Source: Phytopseudomonas dryadis
Lineage (GTDB): Bacteria; Pseudomonadota; Gammaproteobacteria; Pseudomonadales; Pseudomonadaceae
Direction of reading: 5' to 3'
Assembly: GCF_004327355.1 (NCBI RefSeq)
Contig: NZ_QJUM01000002.1
Span: 124,001 to 188,000 of the forward strand
Length of the DNA: 64,000 bases
Part shown: positions 8,423 through 20,856 of the stretch, in pieces
Numbering within the stretch: position 1 is the first letter of the stretch
Layout: every line of letters starts with the position of its first letter
Notes under the pieces: model-generated
The model's database searches: none
What the model saw: the letters and a program-made list of their open reading frames with translations, nothing else
Told to the model about the DNA's origin: nothing
Made by a program: the position numbers and the translations under genes

Positions 8423-10087
8423 GTGGAACGCGAATTTATGGAATTCGACGTCGTCATCGTCGGCGCCGGCCCTGCTGGTTTGTCCGCCGCATGCCGACTG
8501 AAGCAGAAAGCCGCCGAGACGGGCCAGGAAATCAGCGTCTGCGTGGTCGAGAAGGGCTCCGAAGTTGGTGCGCACATCCTCTCCGGCGCGGTCTTCGAGC
8601 CGCGCGCCCTGAATGAACTGTTCCCCGACTGGAAGGAACTGGGCGCCCCGCTCAACACCCCGGTCAAGGGCGATGACATCTATTTCTTGAAGGATGGCGA
8701 AAACGCCATCAAGGTGCCGCACTTCTTTGTGCCCAAGACCATGCACAACGAAGGCAACTATATCATCTCCCTGGGTAACCTGTGCCGCTGGCTGGCCCAG
8801 CAGGCGGAAAACCTCGGGGTGGAAATCTATCCGGGCTTCGCCGCTCAGGAAGCGCTGATCGACGACAGCGGCGTGGTGCGCGGCATCGTCACCGGCGACC
8901 TCGGCGTCGACCGCGAAGGCAATCCGAAGGAAGGCTACTACACCCCGGGCATGGAGCTGCGCGCCAAGTACACCCTGTTCGCCGAGGGCTGCCGCGGCCA
9001 TATCGGCAAGCAACTGATCAAGACGTACAACCTCGACAGCGAAGCCGACGCCCAGCACTACGGCATCGGCATCAAGGAAATCTGGGATATCGACCCGAGC
9101 AAGCACCAGCAGGGCCTGGTGGTGCACACCGCCGGCTGGCCCCTGGAGATCATGGGCAACCAGAATACCGGCGGCTCCTTCCTCTATCACCTGGAGGACA
9201 ACCAGGTGGTGGTCGGCCTGATCGTCGACCTGTCCTACGCCAATCCGTACCTGTCGCCGTTCGACGAGTTCCAGCGCTACAAGCACCACCCGGTGATCAA
9301 GCAGTACCTGGAAGGCGGCAAGCGCGTGGCCTACGGTGCCCGCGCCATCAGCAAGGGCGGCCTCAACTCGCTGCCGAAGATGGTCTTCCCCGGCGGCGCC
9401 CTCGTCGGTTGCGACCTCGGCACCCTGAACTTCGCCAAGATCAAGGGCAGCCACACCGCCATGAAGTCCGGCATGCTCGCCGCCGAGGCGATCGCCGAGG
9501 CCCTGGCCGCCGGTCGCGAAGGCGGCGACCAACTGAACAACTACGTCGATGCGTTCAAGGCCAGCTGGCTGTACGACGAACTGCTGCGCAGCCGCAACTT
9601 CGGCGCGGCGATCCACAAGTTCGGCGCGGTCGTCGGGGGTGGCCTCAACTGGATCGATCAGAACCTCTTCGGCGGCAAGCTCCCCTTCACCCTGCACGAC
9701 AACAAGCCGGACTACGCCTGCCTGAAGCCGGCGGCAGAAAGCCAGAAGATCGAGTACCCGAAGCCGGACGGCAAGCTCAGCTTCGACAAGCTCAGTTCGG
9801 TATTCCTCTCCAACACCAACCATGAAGAGGAACAACCCTGCCACCTCAAGCTCGCCGACCCGAGCATTCCGATCAGCCAGAACCTGCCGCTGTTCGACGA
9901 GCCGGCGCAGCGCTACTGCCCGGCCGGCGTGTACGAGGTGGTGACCCAGGACGACGGCGAGAAGCGCTTCCAGATCAATGCGCAGAACTGCGTGCACTGC
10001 AAGACCTGCGACATCAAGGACCCGGCCCAGAACATCACCTGGGTGGCGCCGGAAGGCACTGGCGGCCCCAACTACCCCAACATGTGA
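8423..10087 (+). CDS. Electron transfer flavoprotein-ubiquinone oxidoreductase
   Basis: 554 residues from a GTG at 8423 with AGGAG upstream. An N-terminal FAD Rossmann motif (FDVVIVGAGPAGLSAACRL) is followed by the ETF-QO core (GAVFEPRALNELFPDW, GCRGHIGKQL, GGLNSLPKMVFPGGALVGCD). The C-terminus holds the 4Fe-4S cysteines (CPAGVYEV and CVHCKTCDIKDP). This membrane-associated enzyme takes electrons from ETF and reduces ubiquinone, linking beta-oxidation and amino-acid breakdown to respiration. It is divergent from etfBA. Its own terminator seems to have been split by repeat B copy 2. Confidence 0.97.
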   Translation: MEREFMEFDVVIVGAGPAGLSAACRLKQKAAETGQEISVCVVEKGSEVGAHILSGAVFEPRALNELFPDWKELGAPLNTPVKGDDIYFLKDGENAIKVPHFFVPKTMHNEGNYIISLGNLCRWLAQQAENLGVEIYPGFAAQEALIDDSGVVRGIVTGDLGVDREGNPKEGYYTPGMELRAKYTLFAEGCRGHIGKQLIKTYNLDSEADAQHYGIGIKEIWDIDPSKHQQGLVVHTAGWPLEIMGNQNTGGSFLYHLEDNQVVVGLIVDLSYANPYLSPFDEFQRYKHHPVIKQYLEGGKRVAYGARAISKGGLNSLPKMVFPGGALVGCDLGTLNFAKIKGSHTAMKSGMLAAEAIAEALAAGREGGDQLNNYVDAFKASWLYDELLRSRNFGAAIHKFGAVVGGGLNWIDQNLFGGKLPFTLHDNKPDYACLKPAAESQKIEYPKPDGKLSFDKLSSVFLSNTNHEEEQPCHLKLADPSIPISQNLPLFDEPAQRYCPAGVYEVVTQDDGEKRFQINAQNCVHCKTCDIKDPAQNITWVAPEGTGGPNYPNM

Positions 10088-10097
10088 CCCACACAAC

Positions 10098-10328
10098 AAA
10101 GGCTCCCTCGGGGTAATGCCAGTCAGTCAAGCGTTTGGCCCGCAAAACGGCGGCTTGCCCTGATTCTGTAGGAGCCCCCGCGGCGATTGGCGGCCATGAC
10201 ACGCTTTGTGCGATGGCCGCCATCGCATCGCGCCGAGGTCGACGCTCTTGGTTTTCCGCTCTTCTGTAGGCGCTCCCTGCTCCTGCAAAAACCTTATCTG
10301 ATCGGCATTGGACCTCGGGAGCCTTTTT
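10098..10328 (+). terminator. ETF-QO terminator interrupted by repeat B
   Basis: The left arm AAAGGCTCCC (10098-10107) and the right arm GGGAGCCTTTTT (10317-10328) would form a perfect terminator if joined. They are 209 bp apart because a repeat B copy sits between them. CCTCGGG occurs at both junctions (10106-10112 and 10313-10319). Confidence 0.7.
10113..10312. repeat. Repeat family B (MITE-like), copy 2, with 7-bp flanking duplication
   Basis: A 200-bp non-coding element matching 3698-3895. The ends are imperfect inverted repeats (AATGCCAGTCAG at the left, CTGATCGGCATT at the right). It is bounded by the direct repeat CCTCGGG, as expected for a target-site duplication. Removing the element and one repeat restores the ETF-QO terminator. 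No transposase is encoded, so movement would depend on an enzyme elsewhere. Confidence 0.8.
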
Positions 10329-10348
10329 CTTGAGCCTGTGGCAAGCGT

Positions 10349-10915
10349 CTATTCCAACGGGCCGATGGGGAAGAACACCCCGCCGCTCCATACGCCCAGC
10401 CACGACCGCCCCTCTATTTCACGCGATTGCGCCAGTTCGACCAACTGGTAGAAGACATTGCGATGGATCAGTGCCTCCAGGTTGCTGCGCACATGCACAT
10501 AGGGCGACGGCTCCTGGGTGAGCGGATCGATTTCGACCCGTATGCCGTGCTCGGCGCCAGCCTCGACCTCGTCTTCGACATTGGTGACGAAGCGCAGCAC
10601 CTGATGCTCGCCCTCGCCGCTCACCTGCAGGGCCACGGCGACGAAGGGGGCATCATCGACCTGGATGCCGACCTTCTCCACCGGCGTGACCAGAAAATAG
10701 TCATCGCCATCGCGGCGGATGATGGTCGAGAACAGCCGAACCATCGGCTTGCGCCCGATCGGTGTGCCCAGATAGAACCAGGTGCCGTCGCGGGCGATGC
10801 GCATGTCGATGTCACCGCAGAAATCCGGGTTCCACGCGTGCACCGGCGGCATGCCCTTGCTGCCGGCGGGTGGAATCTGCGCCAGCAGATCGCCGGCCTT
10901 GCCCGTGTCGCTCAT
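10349..10915 (-). CDS. DUF1285 family protein
   Basis: 188 residues of the DUF1285 type: [20 protein letters not shown], then [30 protein letters not shown] and [20 protein letters not shown]. The family is small, soluble and widespread in proteobacteria, without an established activity. It follows the DUF4823 lipoprotein gene by 9 bp on the same strand, so the two probably form an operon. No signal peptide or catalytic motif is seen. Confidence 0.85.
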   Translation of the reverse strand: MSDTGKAGDLLAQIPPAGSKGMPPVHAWNPDFCGDIDMRIARDGTWFYLGTPIGRKPMVRLFSTIIRRDGDDYFLVTPVEKVGIQVDDAPFVAVALQVSGEGEHQVLRFVTNVEDEVEAGAEHGIRVEIDPLTQEPSPYVHVRSNLEALIHRNVFYQLVELAQSREIEGRSWLGVWSGGVFFPIGPLE

Positions 10916-10924
10916 CGCCTCTCC

Positions 10925-11527
10925 TCAGCGGCTGAAACCCAGCAGCCTGCGTGCATAATCTTCCAGTGGCGGCCTGATCAGTTCATCCGGCTTGGCATCG
11001 TAGAACGTCATGAATCCGCCGCGGCTGCGGATCCGCGCCGTATCGACAAGATAGCGGGTATTGGTCTCGATCAGCATCAATTGAATCACGCTGCGATCGG
11101 TGCCAAGGCGATCGAGCGCTTCCTGATCCTCCCACTCCTCCAGGGTGCCGATACGATCGTCGGCGTAAGCGAAGCGGGTATACAGCAGATAATGGGCGCC
11201 AGCCGTGCGCGCCTCGCCCATGGCCTCCTCGAGACCTACGGGGGCGCGAGCGCGGCGAACCATGGGGAAATATTCGACGAACCCCTTGAAGGCTTCCTCG
11301 GCCACCACGTTGGGCCTGGGGTAACCATTTCCGGAGGGGACGAAATGCCCCTGAGCGATGTAGATGAACGAATCGGCCTGCAGCCGCCAGGGGCTGGCTC
11401 GACGTACACTGCTGTGATCCAGCACACCGGCGTCGCGCAGGTGATAGGTGGCGCCATCAGCCATATCGCTGATATTCATGCAGCCACCCAGGCCCAGCAG
11501 CATCGCAATGACGAACAGACTACGCAT
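10925..11527 (-). CDS. DUF4823 lipoprotein
   Basis: 200 residues from the ATG at 11527, preceded by GGAGAG. An N-terminal leader with lipobox LGLGGC near residue 16 marks a lipoprotein. The body (RRASPWRLQADSFIYIAQG, VVAEEAFKGFVEYFPMV, GAHYLLYTRFAYADDRIG) fits the DUF4823 family. It lies 9 bp before the DUF1285 gene. The frame is open further upstream but without signal. The function is unknown; envelope location is inferred from the lipobox. Confidence 0.8.
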   Translation of the reverse strand: MRSLFVIAMLLGLGGCMNISDMADGATYHLRDAGVLDHSSVRRASPWRLQADSFIYIAQGHFVPSGNGYPRPNVVAEEAFKGFVEYFPMVRRARAPVGLEEAMGEARTAGAHYLLYTRFAYADDRIGTLEEWEDQEALDRLGTDRSVIQLMLIETNTRYLVDTARIRSRGGFMTFYDAKPDELIRPPLEDYARRLLGFSR

Positions 11528-11715
11528 GGTGAACTCTCCCGGCGTCGGTGACGGAAAACCGACGAATAGCTGCTCCAAGCAGGTTTCGCGCCAGCTCTCG
11601 CGAGGCAGGCGCCAAGCCGGAAAGCGTGACGGCGTTCCCGTCACGCCCATTCGCCATGCAACATTCAGGCTGTCGGAGTTGTCGTAACGCTGGATGAACC
11701 AGGTACCGACCGATA

Positions 11716-13776
11716 ATGCCCATGACCAACCCGCAAGCCATAGCCGCCGCAGAGAGGACCATGCAGCAACGAGTGCTCGAGCATGCCTGGCACACCACCC
11801 CTCTCGGCCCCCGCGCTAGCTGGCCGGCCACGCTGCGTGTCGCCGTGGAAATGGTGCTGGCCTCCAGGTTCCCCCAGTGCCTGGTCTGGGGGCCGCAGTT
11901 GATCACCATCCACAACGACGCCTTCGGCACTCTGCTCGGCGACAAACCGGATGCCCTCGGCCGCCCCTTCAGCGACGTATGGAGCGAAAGCTGGGACAGT
12001 ATCGCCCCCATCGCCGAGCGCGCTTTCCAGGGCGAGGCCACGTTCATCGAAGACTTCCCGCTGCAGGTCATGCGCCGCGGCTATCCCGAGCAGGCCTATT
12101 TCACCTTCTGCTACAGCCCGGTGCGCGACGAACAGGGGGTCGTGCTGGGCATGCTCGACACCGTGGTGGAAACGACGGAAAAAGTCATCATCGAGCGTCG
12201 TTTGCTGGAGAGGCAGCAGTATCAGGAAGAACTCAACCTCAGCCTCGAACGCCGGGTGACGCAACGTACCCAGGAGCGCGACAGCATCTGGCAGAACTCC
12301 CGCGACCTGCTCGCCACCATCGACGAAGAAGGCCTGCTGCGCACCCTCAGCCCATCCTGGCAGCGCAGCCTGGCGCACCCCGTGGCAGAACTGGTCGGCA
12401 GGGCCTTTCTCCAGCTGGTGCACGCCGACGACCTCGACGCCACCCGGCGCCATCTTTGCCAGTTGCCGGAAAGCGGTGGCGCCCACTTCGAGAATCGCTG
12501 CGCCCATGCCGATGGTTCCTGGCGCTGGATATCCTGGTACCTGACCATCGAACACGGGATTACCTACGCCTATGGCCGCGATATCAGCGAGGAGAAAGAG
12601 CAGGCCCTCGCCCTGGCCCAGGCCGAGGAGCAATTGCGCCAGGCGCAGAAGATGGATGCCGTGGGCCAGCTCACCGGCGGCCTGGCCCATGACTTCAACA
12701 ACCTGCTGGCCGGCATCATCGGCAATCTGGAACTGCTCGACAGCCGGCTCAATAAAGGCCGCATCGAGGGTCTCGAACGCTACACCAGTGCCGCCCTGGG
12801 CGCGGCCAATCGCGCCGCCAGCCTGACCCACCGCCTGCTGGCCTTCTCGCGGCGGCAGACCCTCGCGCCCAAGCCGACCAACGTCAACCGGCTGATTCAC
12901 GAGCTCGAGGAACTGTTGCAGCGCACCGTGGGCCCGCATATCCGCATCGAGTTCTCGGCGACGGCCGATCCCTGGATCGTGCTGGTGGATCCCAATCAGC
13001 TGGAAAATGCCGTCCTCAACCTGTGCATCAACGCTCGCGACGCCATGCCCGATTCCGGGCTGCTGTGCATCGGCACCCGCAATCTGTCGCTCGACCACGA
13101 GCAGGCCAGGGTGTATGGCCTGGCCCCCGGCGAATACCTGTCGCTGCACGTACGCGACAATGGCAGCGGCATGCCTCCCCATGTCATCGAACGCGCCTTC
13201 GACCCCTTCTTCACCACCAAGCCCACGGGCAAGGGCACCGGCCTGGGGCTGTCGATGATCTATGGCTTCGCCCGTCAGTCCGGCGGCATGGTACGCATCG
13301 AGTCGACATTGGGCAGCGGTACCCTGGTGCAACTGTGCCTGCCGCGCAATCACCGCCAGGAAGACACCCCCTGTGCGCCAGCCAGGCCCGAGGAAAATCC
13401 CAGGGCCGCACCGGGCAAGACCATTCTGGTCATCGATGACGAAGCGACACTGCGGCAACTGGTCAGCGAGGTTCTCCAGGAGCTGGGCTACAACACCCTG
13501 CAGGCCGCGGATGGCCCGAGCGGGCTGCGCATCATCCAGTCGGGCGTGCCCATCGACCTGCTGATCAGCGATGTGGGACTGCCGGGAGGAATGAACGGGC
13601 GCCAGGTGGCCGATGCGGCCAGGCAGCTCAGGCCGGCGCTCAAGGTGCTGTTCATCACCGGCTATGCCGAGAACGCGGTGATGGATGCCGGCGATCTGGA
13701 CGCCGGCATGCAGGTACTGACCAAGCCATTCGAAATCGACGCCCTGGCCAGCCAGGTGACGCAACTGGCGGGCTGA
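11716..13776 (+). CDS. Hybrid sensor histidine kinase with two PAS domains and a receiver
   Basis: 686 residues with no membrane segment, so it is cytosolic. Two PAS-like domains (about 30-155 and 195-290) are joined by a coiled coil. A HisKA domain carries the H-box [13 protein letters not shown]. The HATPase follows ([41 protein letters not shown]), then a C-terminal receiver ([25 protein letters not shown]). All phosphotransfer residues are present. The receiver is of the kind that returns the signal internally or to another partner. It is flanked by unrelated genes, so the output is unknown. A second ATG two codons in is equally possible. Confidence 0.93.
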   Translation: MPMTNPQAIAAAERTMQQRVLEHAWHTTPLGPRASWPATLRVAVEMVLASRFPQCLVWGPQLITIHNDAFGTLLGDKPDALGRPFSDVWSESWDSIAPIAERAFQGEATFIEDFPLQVMRRGYPEQAYFTFCYSPVRDEQGVVLGMLDTVVETTEKVIIERRLLERQQYQEELNLSLERRVTQRTQERDSIWQNSRDLLATIDEEGLLRTLSPSWQRSLAHPVAELVGRAFLQLVHADDLDATRRHLCQLPESGGAHFENRCAHADGSWRWISWYLTIEHGITYAYGRDISEEKEQALALAQAEEQLRQAQKMDAVGQLTGGLAHDFNNLLAGIIGNLELLDSRLNKGRIEGLERYTSAALGAANRAASLTHRLLAFSRRQTLAPKPTNVNRLIHELEELLQRTVGPHIRIEFSATADPWIVLVDPNQLENAVLNLCINARDAMPDSGLLCIGTRNLSLDHEQARVYGLAPGEYLSLHVRDNGSGMPPHVIERAFDPFFTTKPTGKGTGLGLSMIYGFARQSGGMVRIESTLGSGTLVQLCLPRNHRQEDTPCAPARPEENPRAAPGKTILVIDDEATLRQLVSEVLQELGYNTLQAADGPSGLRIIQSGVPIDLLISDVGLPGGMNGRQVADAARQLRPALKVLFITGYAENAVMDAGDLDAGMQVLTKPFEIDALASQVTQLAG

Positions 13777-13785
13777 CCGCCAGGC

Positions 13786-14424
13786 TCAGGGGGCGGACGT
13801 GTCGCTGTCGCGCTTGCGCTTGTTGCCCATGCGCACGCCGATATCCATGAGGAACTGGAAGAAGCCCTCCTGATCCTCCAGCACATTGCTCCAGAACGGC
13901 GAGTGGTACAGCGCCACCGCGCCGTGCACCAGCGCCCAGGCCGCGCAGTAATGGAAATACGGCGGCACGTCCTCCAGCTTGCCTTCGGCGATGCGGCCCT
14001 TGATCAGGTGGGTCAGACGCTCGAAATTGGAGGCGCGGATCTTGTGCAACTGCTCGACCAGTTCCGGCACCTGATTGCCCTTGACCACTTTCTCTTCCAG
14101 GCGGTCGAACAGGCGATAGCGCTGCGGATCACGCATGCGGAACTCGAAGTAGGCGCGCGACAAGGCCTCCTTGTCGCGGTCGATGTCGGACGAATGCAGC
14201 AGCTCGTTCAAATCGCGCTCGTAATCGAGCATCAACCGCAGATAGATCTCGGCCTTGGACTTGAAATGCTTGTAGATGGTGCCTTTGCCGATACCCACGG
14301 CGTCGGCGATCATCTCGACGGTGACGCTGTCTTCCCCCTGATCGAGGAAGAGTTTCAGCGCGATGTCGAGAATTTCCTGCTCGCGGCGACGAAACTCACG
14401 GATCTTGCGGGGTTCTTTCTGCAT
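13786..14424 (-). CDS. TetR-family regulator
   Basis: About 212 residues from MQKEPRKIREFRRREQEIL. The TetR helix-turn-helix is at 10-60 (DSVTVEMIADAVGIGKGTIYKHFKSKAEIYLRLM). The C-terminal ligand domain has a hydrophobic core (YFHYCAAWALVHGAVALYHSPF). A TTG start 18 codons upstream (14478) is possible, but the added residues do not look TetR-like. It is divergent from the class V aminotransferase gene, with starts 75 bp apart, so it may control that gene. A close relative holds the same place next to tatD in P. aeruginosa, as I recall. The ligand is unknown. Confidence 0.88.
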   Translation of the reverse strand: MQKEPRKIREFRRREQEILDIALKLFLDQGEDSVTVEMIADAVGIGKGTIYKHFKSKAEIYLRLMLDYERDLNELLHSSDIDRDKEALSRAYFEFRMRDPQRYRLFDRLEEKVVKGNQVPELVEQLHKIRASNFERLTHLIKGRIAEGKLEDVPPYFHYCAAWALVHGAVALYHSPFWSNVLEDQEGFFQFLMDIGVRMGNKRKRDSDTSAP

Positions 14425-14498
14425 AAGGAAATTACGAGGTCGAAATTCAAGCCGAGTATTATGCCTAACTAACACCAAATTGCACGGATCATCCGCTC

Positions 14499-15632
14499 AT
14501 GTCTGCCATTGCCAACGAGTTTCCCCAACTGCCGAACCTGCGCTACCTCAATCACGCAGCCGTCTCTCCCTGGCCGACCCGCACCGCCCAGGCGGTTCAG
14601 CGCTTCGCCCAGCAGAACGTGCAGATCGGTGCTCGCGACTATGCGGACTGGCTGATCGTCGAACGTAACCTGCGCGAGCGCCTGGCACGCCTGCTCAATG
14701 CTCCGTCACGAGCCGATATCGCCCTGCTCAAGAACACCTCCGAGGCCTTGTCGTTGGTGGCCTTCGGCCTGGACTGGCAGCCTGGCGACCAGGTCGTCAT
14801 CAGCGACGAGGAATTCCCCTCCAACCGTATCGTCTGGGAGGCGCTGCAGCCCCAGGGGGTCGAGGTCATACAGGTCAGCCTGGCCGACGGCGATCCGGAA
14901 GCCGCGCTGCTGGCTGCCTGCGGCCCACGCACACGGCTGATGGCGATCAGCGCGGTGCAGTACGCCAGCGGCCTGCGCCTGGATCTCCAACGCCTGGGCA
15001 CAGGCTGCGAACAGCGCGGCGTGCTGCTGTGCATCGACGCCATCCAGCAACTGGGCGCCCTGCCCTTCGACGTTCAGAGCAGTCGCTGCGCCTTCGCCAT
15101 GGCCGACGGCCACAAATGGCTGCTGGGGCCTGAAGGTCTGAGTGTGTTCTATTGCCGCCGCGACCTGCGCGAACGACTGAAGCTGCACGAATATGGCTGG
15201 CACATGCTCGAACATGCCGGCGACTACGATCGCGACGACTGGCAACCGGCCCGCAGCGCCAGGCGTTTCGAGTGCGGCAGCCCGAACATGCTGGGCGCCA
15301 TGGCGCTGGAGGCGAGCCTGTCGCTGCTCGAGGAAGTCGGCATGGCACAGGTGGAAAACGATCTGCAGGATCGCGTCCAGCTTCTGCTCGACGGCCTGGG
15401 CGCCATGAACCAGGTAACCCTGTACAGCCCGGTGGCACGTGAACGACGCAGCGGTATCGTCACCTTCGCGCTGGCCGGCTGGGACAATCAGGCACTCTAC
15501 CAACGCCTCAGGGCGCAGCAGGTGATCTGCGCCCCGCGTGGTGGCGGCATTCGCCTGTCACCGCACTTCTATACCGAACCCCGGGTGATCGAGGAGACCC
15601 TGCAGCTGCTGCGGCAACTGGTCACAGAATGA
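14499..15632 (+). CDS. Class V aminotransferase-fold PLP enzyme
   Basis: 377 residues with the class V fold seen in cysteine desulfurases and isopenicillin-N-epimerase-like proteins: YLNHAAVSPWPTRTAQAV at the N-terminus, LLKNTSEALSLVAFGLDWQPGDQV, DAIQQLGALPFDV, and the PLP-lysine motif MADGHKWLLGPEG. The reaction could be desulfurase, lyase or transaminase; sequence alone does not decide. No conserved cysteine loop typical of IscS is obvious. It is divergent from a TetR regulator. The following 480 bp hold only a terminator and repeats. Confidence 0.85.
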   Translation: MSAIANEFPQLPNLRYLNHAAVSPWPTRTAQAVQRFAQQNVQIGARDYADWLIVERNLRERLARLLNAPSRADIALLKNTSEALSLVAFGLDWQPGDQVVISDEEFPSNRIVWEALQPQGVEVIQVSLADGDPEAALLAACGPRTRLMAISAVQYASGLRLDLQRLGTGCEQRGVLLCIDAIQQLGALPFDVQSSRCAFAMADGHKWLLGPEGLSVFYCRRDLRERLKLHEYGWHMLEHAGDYDRDDWQPARSARRFECGSPNMLGAMALEASLSLLEEVGMAQVENDLQDRVQLLLDGLGAMNQVTLYSPVARERRSGIVTFALAGWDNQALYQRLRAQQVICAPRGGGIRLSPHFYTEPRVIEETLQLLRQLVTE

Positions 15633-15805
15633 GCACTCAGCAACGGCAGCGGTATTCCAAATCCGTTTAAGCAAGGGCGCGCCATGCCTGGACGTTCCCC
15701 GCATATCGCCAATACTTGTGGAGACTGGCGTGGCATATCCCCCCAAGTGTCCCGCCGGTCGGAGTGCCGAGGATCGAGCACTTCGCTTGACTCCTAATGG
15801 TCTTG

Positions 15806-15840
15806 ACCCGGATTCCGCCCCCAGAAGCCGGGTTTTTTTT
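15806..15840 (+). terminator. Terminator downstream of the class V aminotransferase gene
   Basis: ACCCGG and CCGGGT form a stem with a 16-nt loop, followed by eight T. It lies about 175 bp past the stop codon, with no gene between. Confidence 0.6.
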
Positions 15841-16035
15841 ATGGCCTGCCATCCCTGGCGGCCACCCTTCGGGCCGTCGCAAGCGACGTTAAAAATGGCT
15901 CCCGGCCATTTTTTATGGCCCGCCCCCCCCCTGGCGGCCAACCTTCGGGCCGTCACAAGCGACGTTAAAAATGGCTCCCGGCCATTTTTTATGGCCTGCC
16001 ATGCCTGACGGCCAGCCTGCGGACCGTCACCAACG
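15838..16035. repeat. Intergenic repeat family A, tandem inverted-orientation copies
   Basis: Two full units (about 15838-15918 and 15917-16000) and a partial third (to about 16035) read TATGGCCTGCCATCCCTGGC, then CCTTCGGGCCGTCGCAAGCG, ACGTTAAAAATGGCTCCCGG. This is the reverse complement of copies 1 and 2. Unit two has a C-run that departs from unit one. The tandem is between a plus-strand terminator and the tatD stop. Confidence 0.75.
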
Positions 16036-16109
16036 ACGATTCGATGCGAACACGCCGCTACCGCGCGAAAGGCACCCGGCTGGTTCCGAACGGAAGACGT
16101 TCCCGGGCC

Positions 16110-16892
16110 TCAACGAACCCGGGCCAGCGGAAAGAGGCGCTTGAAGTTGTCGCCGGTCTGCTCGGCCAGTTGCTCGTAACTCACGCCACGCAGCGTCGCC
16201 AGGTACTCGGCGACATCGCGCACGTACTCCGGCAGGTTGGGCTTGCCGCGATGGGGGATGGGCGCCAGGTAAGGCGAGTCGGTCTCCACCAGCAGTCGAT
16301 CGGCAGGCACCTGGCGGGCGACCTCGCGCAGGGCGTCGGCGTTGCGGAAAGTGACGATGCCGGACAGCGAGATGTAGAAGCCGATGTCCAGCGCCGCCCG
16401 GGCCATTTCCCAGTCCTCGGTGAAGCAATGCAGTACGCCGCCCTGGGGCAATGCCGCCTCGCGCAACAGCGCCAGGGTGTCGGCGCGCGCTTCGCGGGTG
16501 TGCACGATGACCGGCTTGCCGGTGAGCTGCGCCGCCTGCAGATGCAGGCGGAAGGCCTGCTGCTGCAGTGCCGCGGCCTCCGGCTCGTAGTGATAATCCA
16601 GGCCGGTTTCGCCGATGGCCACCACGCCCGGGTGGTCCAGTTCACCCAGCAACCAGTCCAGCGCCAGCGCGCTACCCGGTTGCAGATCCAGCGGATGGAT
16701 GCCCACCGAACAATCGACGTCGCGGTAACGGCCGGCCAGCGCCCGGACGGTGGCGGCATTCTCGGCGCTGACGCCGATGCAGAGGAAATGACCGACGCCT
16801 CGGGCACGGGCGGCGTCCAGCGCCGCGTCGAGCGAACCGCCACGGGCGGCGAGATCGAGCCGGTCGAGGTGGCAATGGGAATCTATGAGCAT
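16110..16892 (-). CDS. TatD-family metal-dependent hydrolase
   Basis: 260 residues, normal for TatD DNases. The metal-binding motifs are in place: MLIDSHCHLDRLD, IHPLDLQPG, AIGETGLDYH, VIVHTREA, LHCFTEDWEMA and LLVETDSPYLAPIPHRGKPN. Family enzymes are cytosolic metal-dependent nucleases or hydrolases. The gene lies 84 bp after pilZ on the same strand, at the end of the fatty-acid/pilZ cluster, as in P. aeruginosa. Confidence 0.93.
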   Translation of the reverse strand: MLIDSHCHLDRLDLAARGGSLDAALDAARARGVGHFLCIGVSAENAATVRALAGRYRDVDCSVGIHPLDLQPGSALALDWLLGELDHPGVVAIGETGLDYHYEPEAAALQQQAFRLHLQAAQLTGKPVIVHTREARADTLALLREAALPQGGVLHCFTEDWEMARAALDIGFYISLSGIVTFRNADALREVARQVPADRLLVETDSPYLAPIPHRGKPNLPEYVRDVAEYLATLRGVSYEQLAEQTGDNFKRLFPLARVR

Positions 16893-16976
16893 TGGGGAAG
16901 CCTCGAGCTGCAGGCGCCAGGCCGCAAGCGACGCCGATGCCTGCCTGTCACTGGTGGCTGGTAGCGCGTGCAGCTG

Positions 16977-17333
16977 TTACATCGTATGGGTCGGGCGATC
17001 CGACTTGAGGGCGCCGGCCAGGTAGGTTTCGATCTTGTTGCGCGCGGTATTGTCACCGTCGTTGAACTGCACGCCGACACCCGCCGCGCGATTGCCCTGG
17101 GCACCCTTGGGGGTGATCCACACCACCTTGCCGGCCACCGGGATCTTTTCCGGCTCATCCATCAGGTTGAGCAGCATGAACACTTCATCACCGAGCTTGT
17201 AGCTCTTGTTCGTCGGAATGAACAGGCCGCCATTCTTGATGAATGGCATATAGGCGGCATAGAGCACGGACTTGTCCTTGATGGTCAGGGACAGAATACC
17301 GTTACGCGGGCCCAGATTGGGTGGCAAGCTCAT
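16977..17333 (-). CDS. pilZ: Type IV pilus biogenesis protein PilZ
   Basis: 118 residues, matching the PilZ family founder in length. The PilZ beta-barrel is seen (PFIKNGGLFIPTNKSYKLGDEVFMLLNLMDEPEKIPVAGKVVWITPKG). The RxxxR / DxSxxG signature for cyclic-di-GMP is absent, as is known for true PilZ, which acts through protein partners in type IV pilus assembly. It sits between holB and tatD, the conserved Pseudomonas location. Confidence 0.93.
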   Translation of the reverse strand: MSLPPNLGPRNGILSLTIKDKSVLYAAYMPFIKNGGLFIPTNKSYKLGDEVFMLLNLMDEPEKIPVAGKVVWITPKGAQGNRAAGVGVQFNDGDNTARNKIETYLAGALKSDRPTHTM

Positions 17334-17367
17334 GCGGGGTTCCTGATTTCATGACGAGAGACCGATT

Positions 17368-20040
<2,673 letters not shown>

Positions 20041-20043
20041 GAA

Positions 20044-20856
20044 TCAGCAGTCCAGTAGATGACGGGCAATGGCCTGCAGTTTACGGGTGAGCGGCCCCAC
20101 CGGCCAGTGACGTCCCTGAAACTCGCGCACCGGCCAGACCCCATAGAGGCTGTTGCAGAGCATGACCTCATCCGCCGCCAGCAGCTCGTCCAGCTCGATG
20201 TCGCGTACCCGGCAGCGCAGACCAAGGGCTGCGGCCCGTTCCAGCAACTCGCCACGCATCACCCCGGCCACGCCACAGCGGCGCAGATCCGGCGTCGACA
20301 GCACGCCGTCATGGCCGACGAACAGGTTGCTGTAGACCCCTTCGATCACCCGGCCGGAAACATCGCGCATCAATCCTTCGGCATGTTCGGCGTCCTGCCA
20401 TTCGGCCCGGGCCATGACCTGCTCGAGGCGATTGAGGTGCTTGAGCCCGGCTAGCAGGGGCTGCTCGGCCAGGCGCACGCTGCAGGGAAACAGGCACACG
20501 CCCGACAGCGCATTATCGGCAGGATAAGCGGGCATGGCACTGGCCTGGAGGATGCGCCGCGGCGCCGCGGCCGCCGGGGCATAACCACGCAGGCCATCGC
20601 CACGGGTGACGATCAGCTTGGCCACGCCCTCGCCAACCTCGCCGCAGAACGCCAGCAGCTCGGCGCGCATCCGTAGCGGGTCGAGGGGAATATGCAGGCG
20701 CGCGCAACCATCGAACAAACGCGCGAGATGACGCTCCAGCAACAGCGGGCGGCCGGCACGCACCGCCAGGGTCTCGAACAGGCCATCACCGTAGGCCAGG
20801 CCGCGATCCTTGAGAGAAAGCGACTCGGCCTCACGCCCGTCGACCCAGCTGTGCAT
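20044..20856 (-). CDS. pabC: Aminodeoxychorismate lyase
   Basis: 270 residues of the class IV PLP fold: AYGDGLFETLAVRAGRPLLLERHLARL, the PLP-lysine region LAGLKHLNRLEQVMARAEW, and EGVYSNLFVG. The enzyme releases pyruvate to give 4-aminobenzoate for folate synthesis. Its ATG shares one base with the fabF stop (TGATG), so translation is coupled. The fabF-pabC-mltG-tmk-holB order is the classical one. Confidence 0.95.
   Translation of the reverse strand: MHSWVDGREAESLSLKDRGLAYGDGLFETLAVRAGRPLLLERHLARLFDGCARLHIPLDPLRMRAELLAFCGEVGEGVAKLIVTRGDGLRGYAPAAAAPRRILQASAMPAYPADNALSGVCLFPCSVRLAEQPLLAGLKHLNRLEQVMARAEWQDAEHAEGLMRDVSGRVIEGVYSNLFVGHDGVLSTPDLRRCGVAGVMRGELLERAAALGLRCRVRDIELDELLAADEVMLCNSLYGVWPVREFQGRHWPVGPLTRKLQAIARHLLDC

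Noticed and set aside
11665..13764. Long open frame antisense to the hybrid kinase gene
   Set aside because: It mirrors the third-codon GC bias of the plus-strand gene; its translation has no domain, and the kinase frame has complete motifs.
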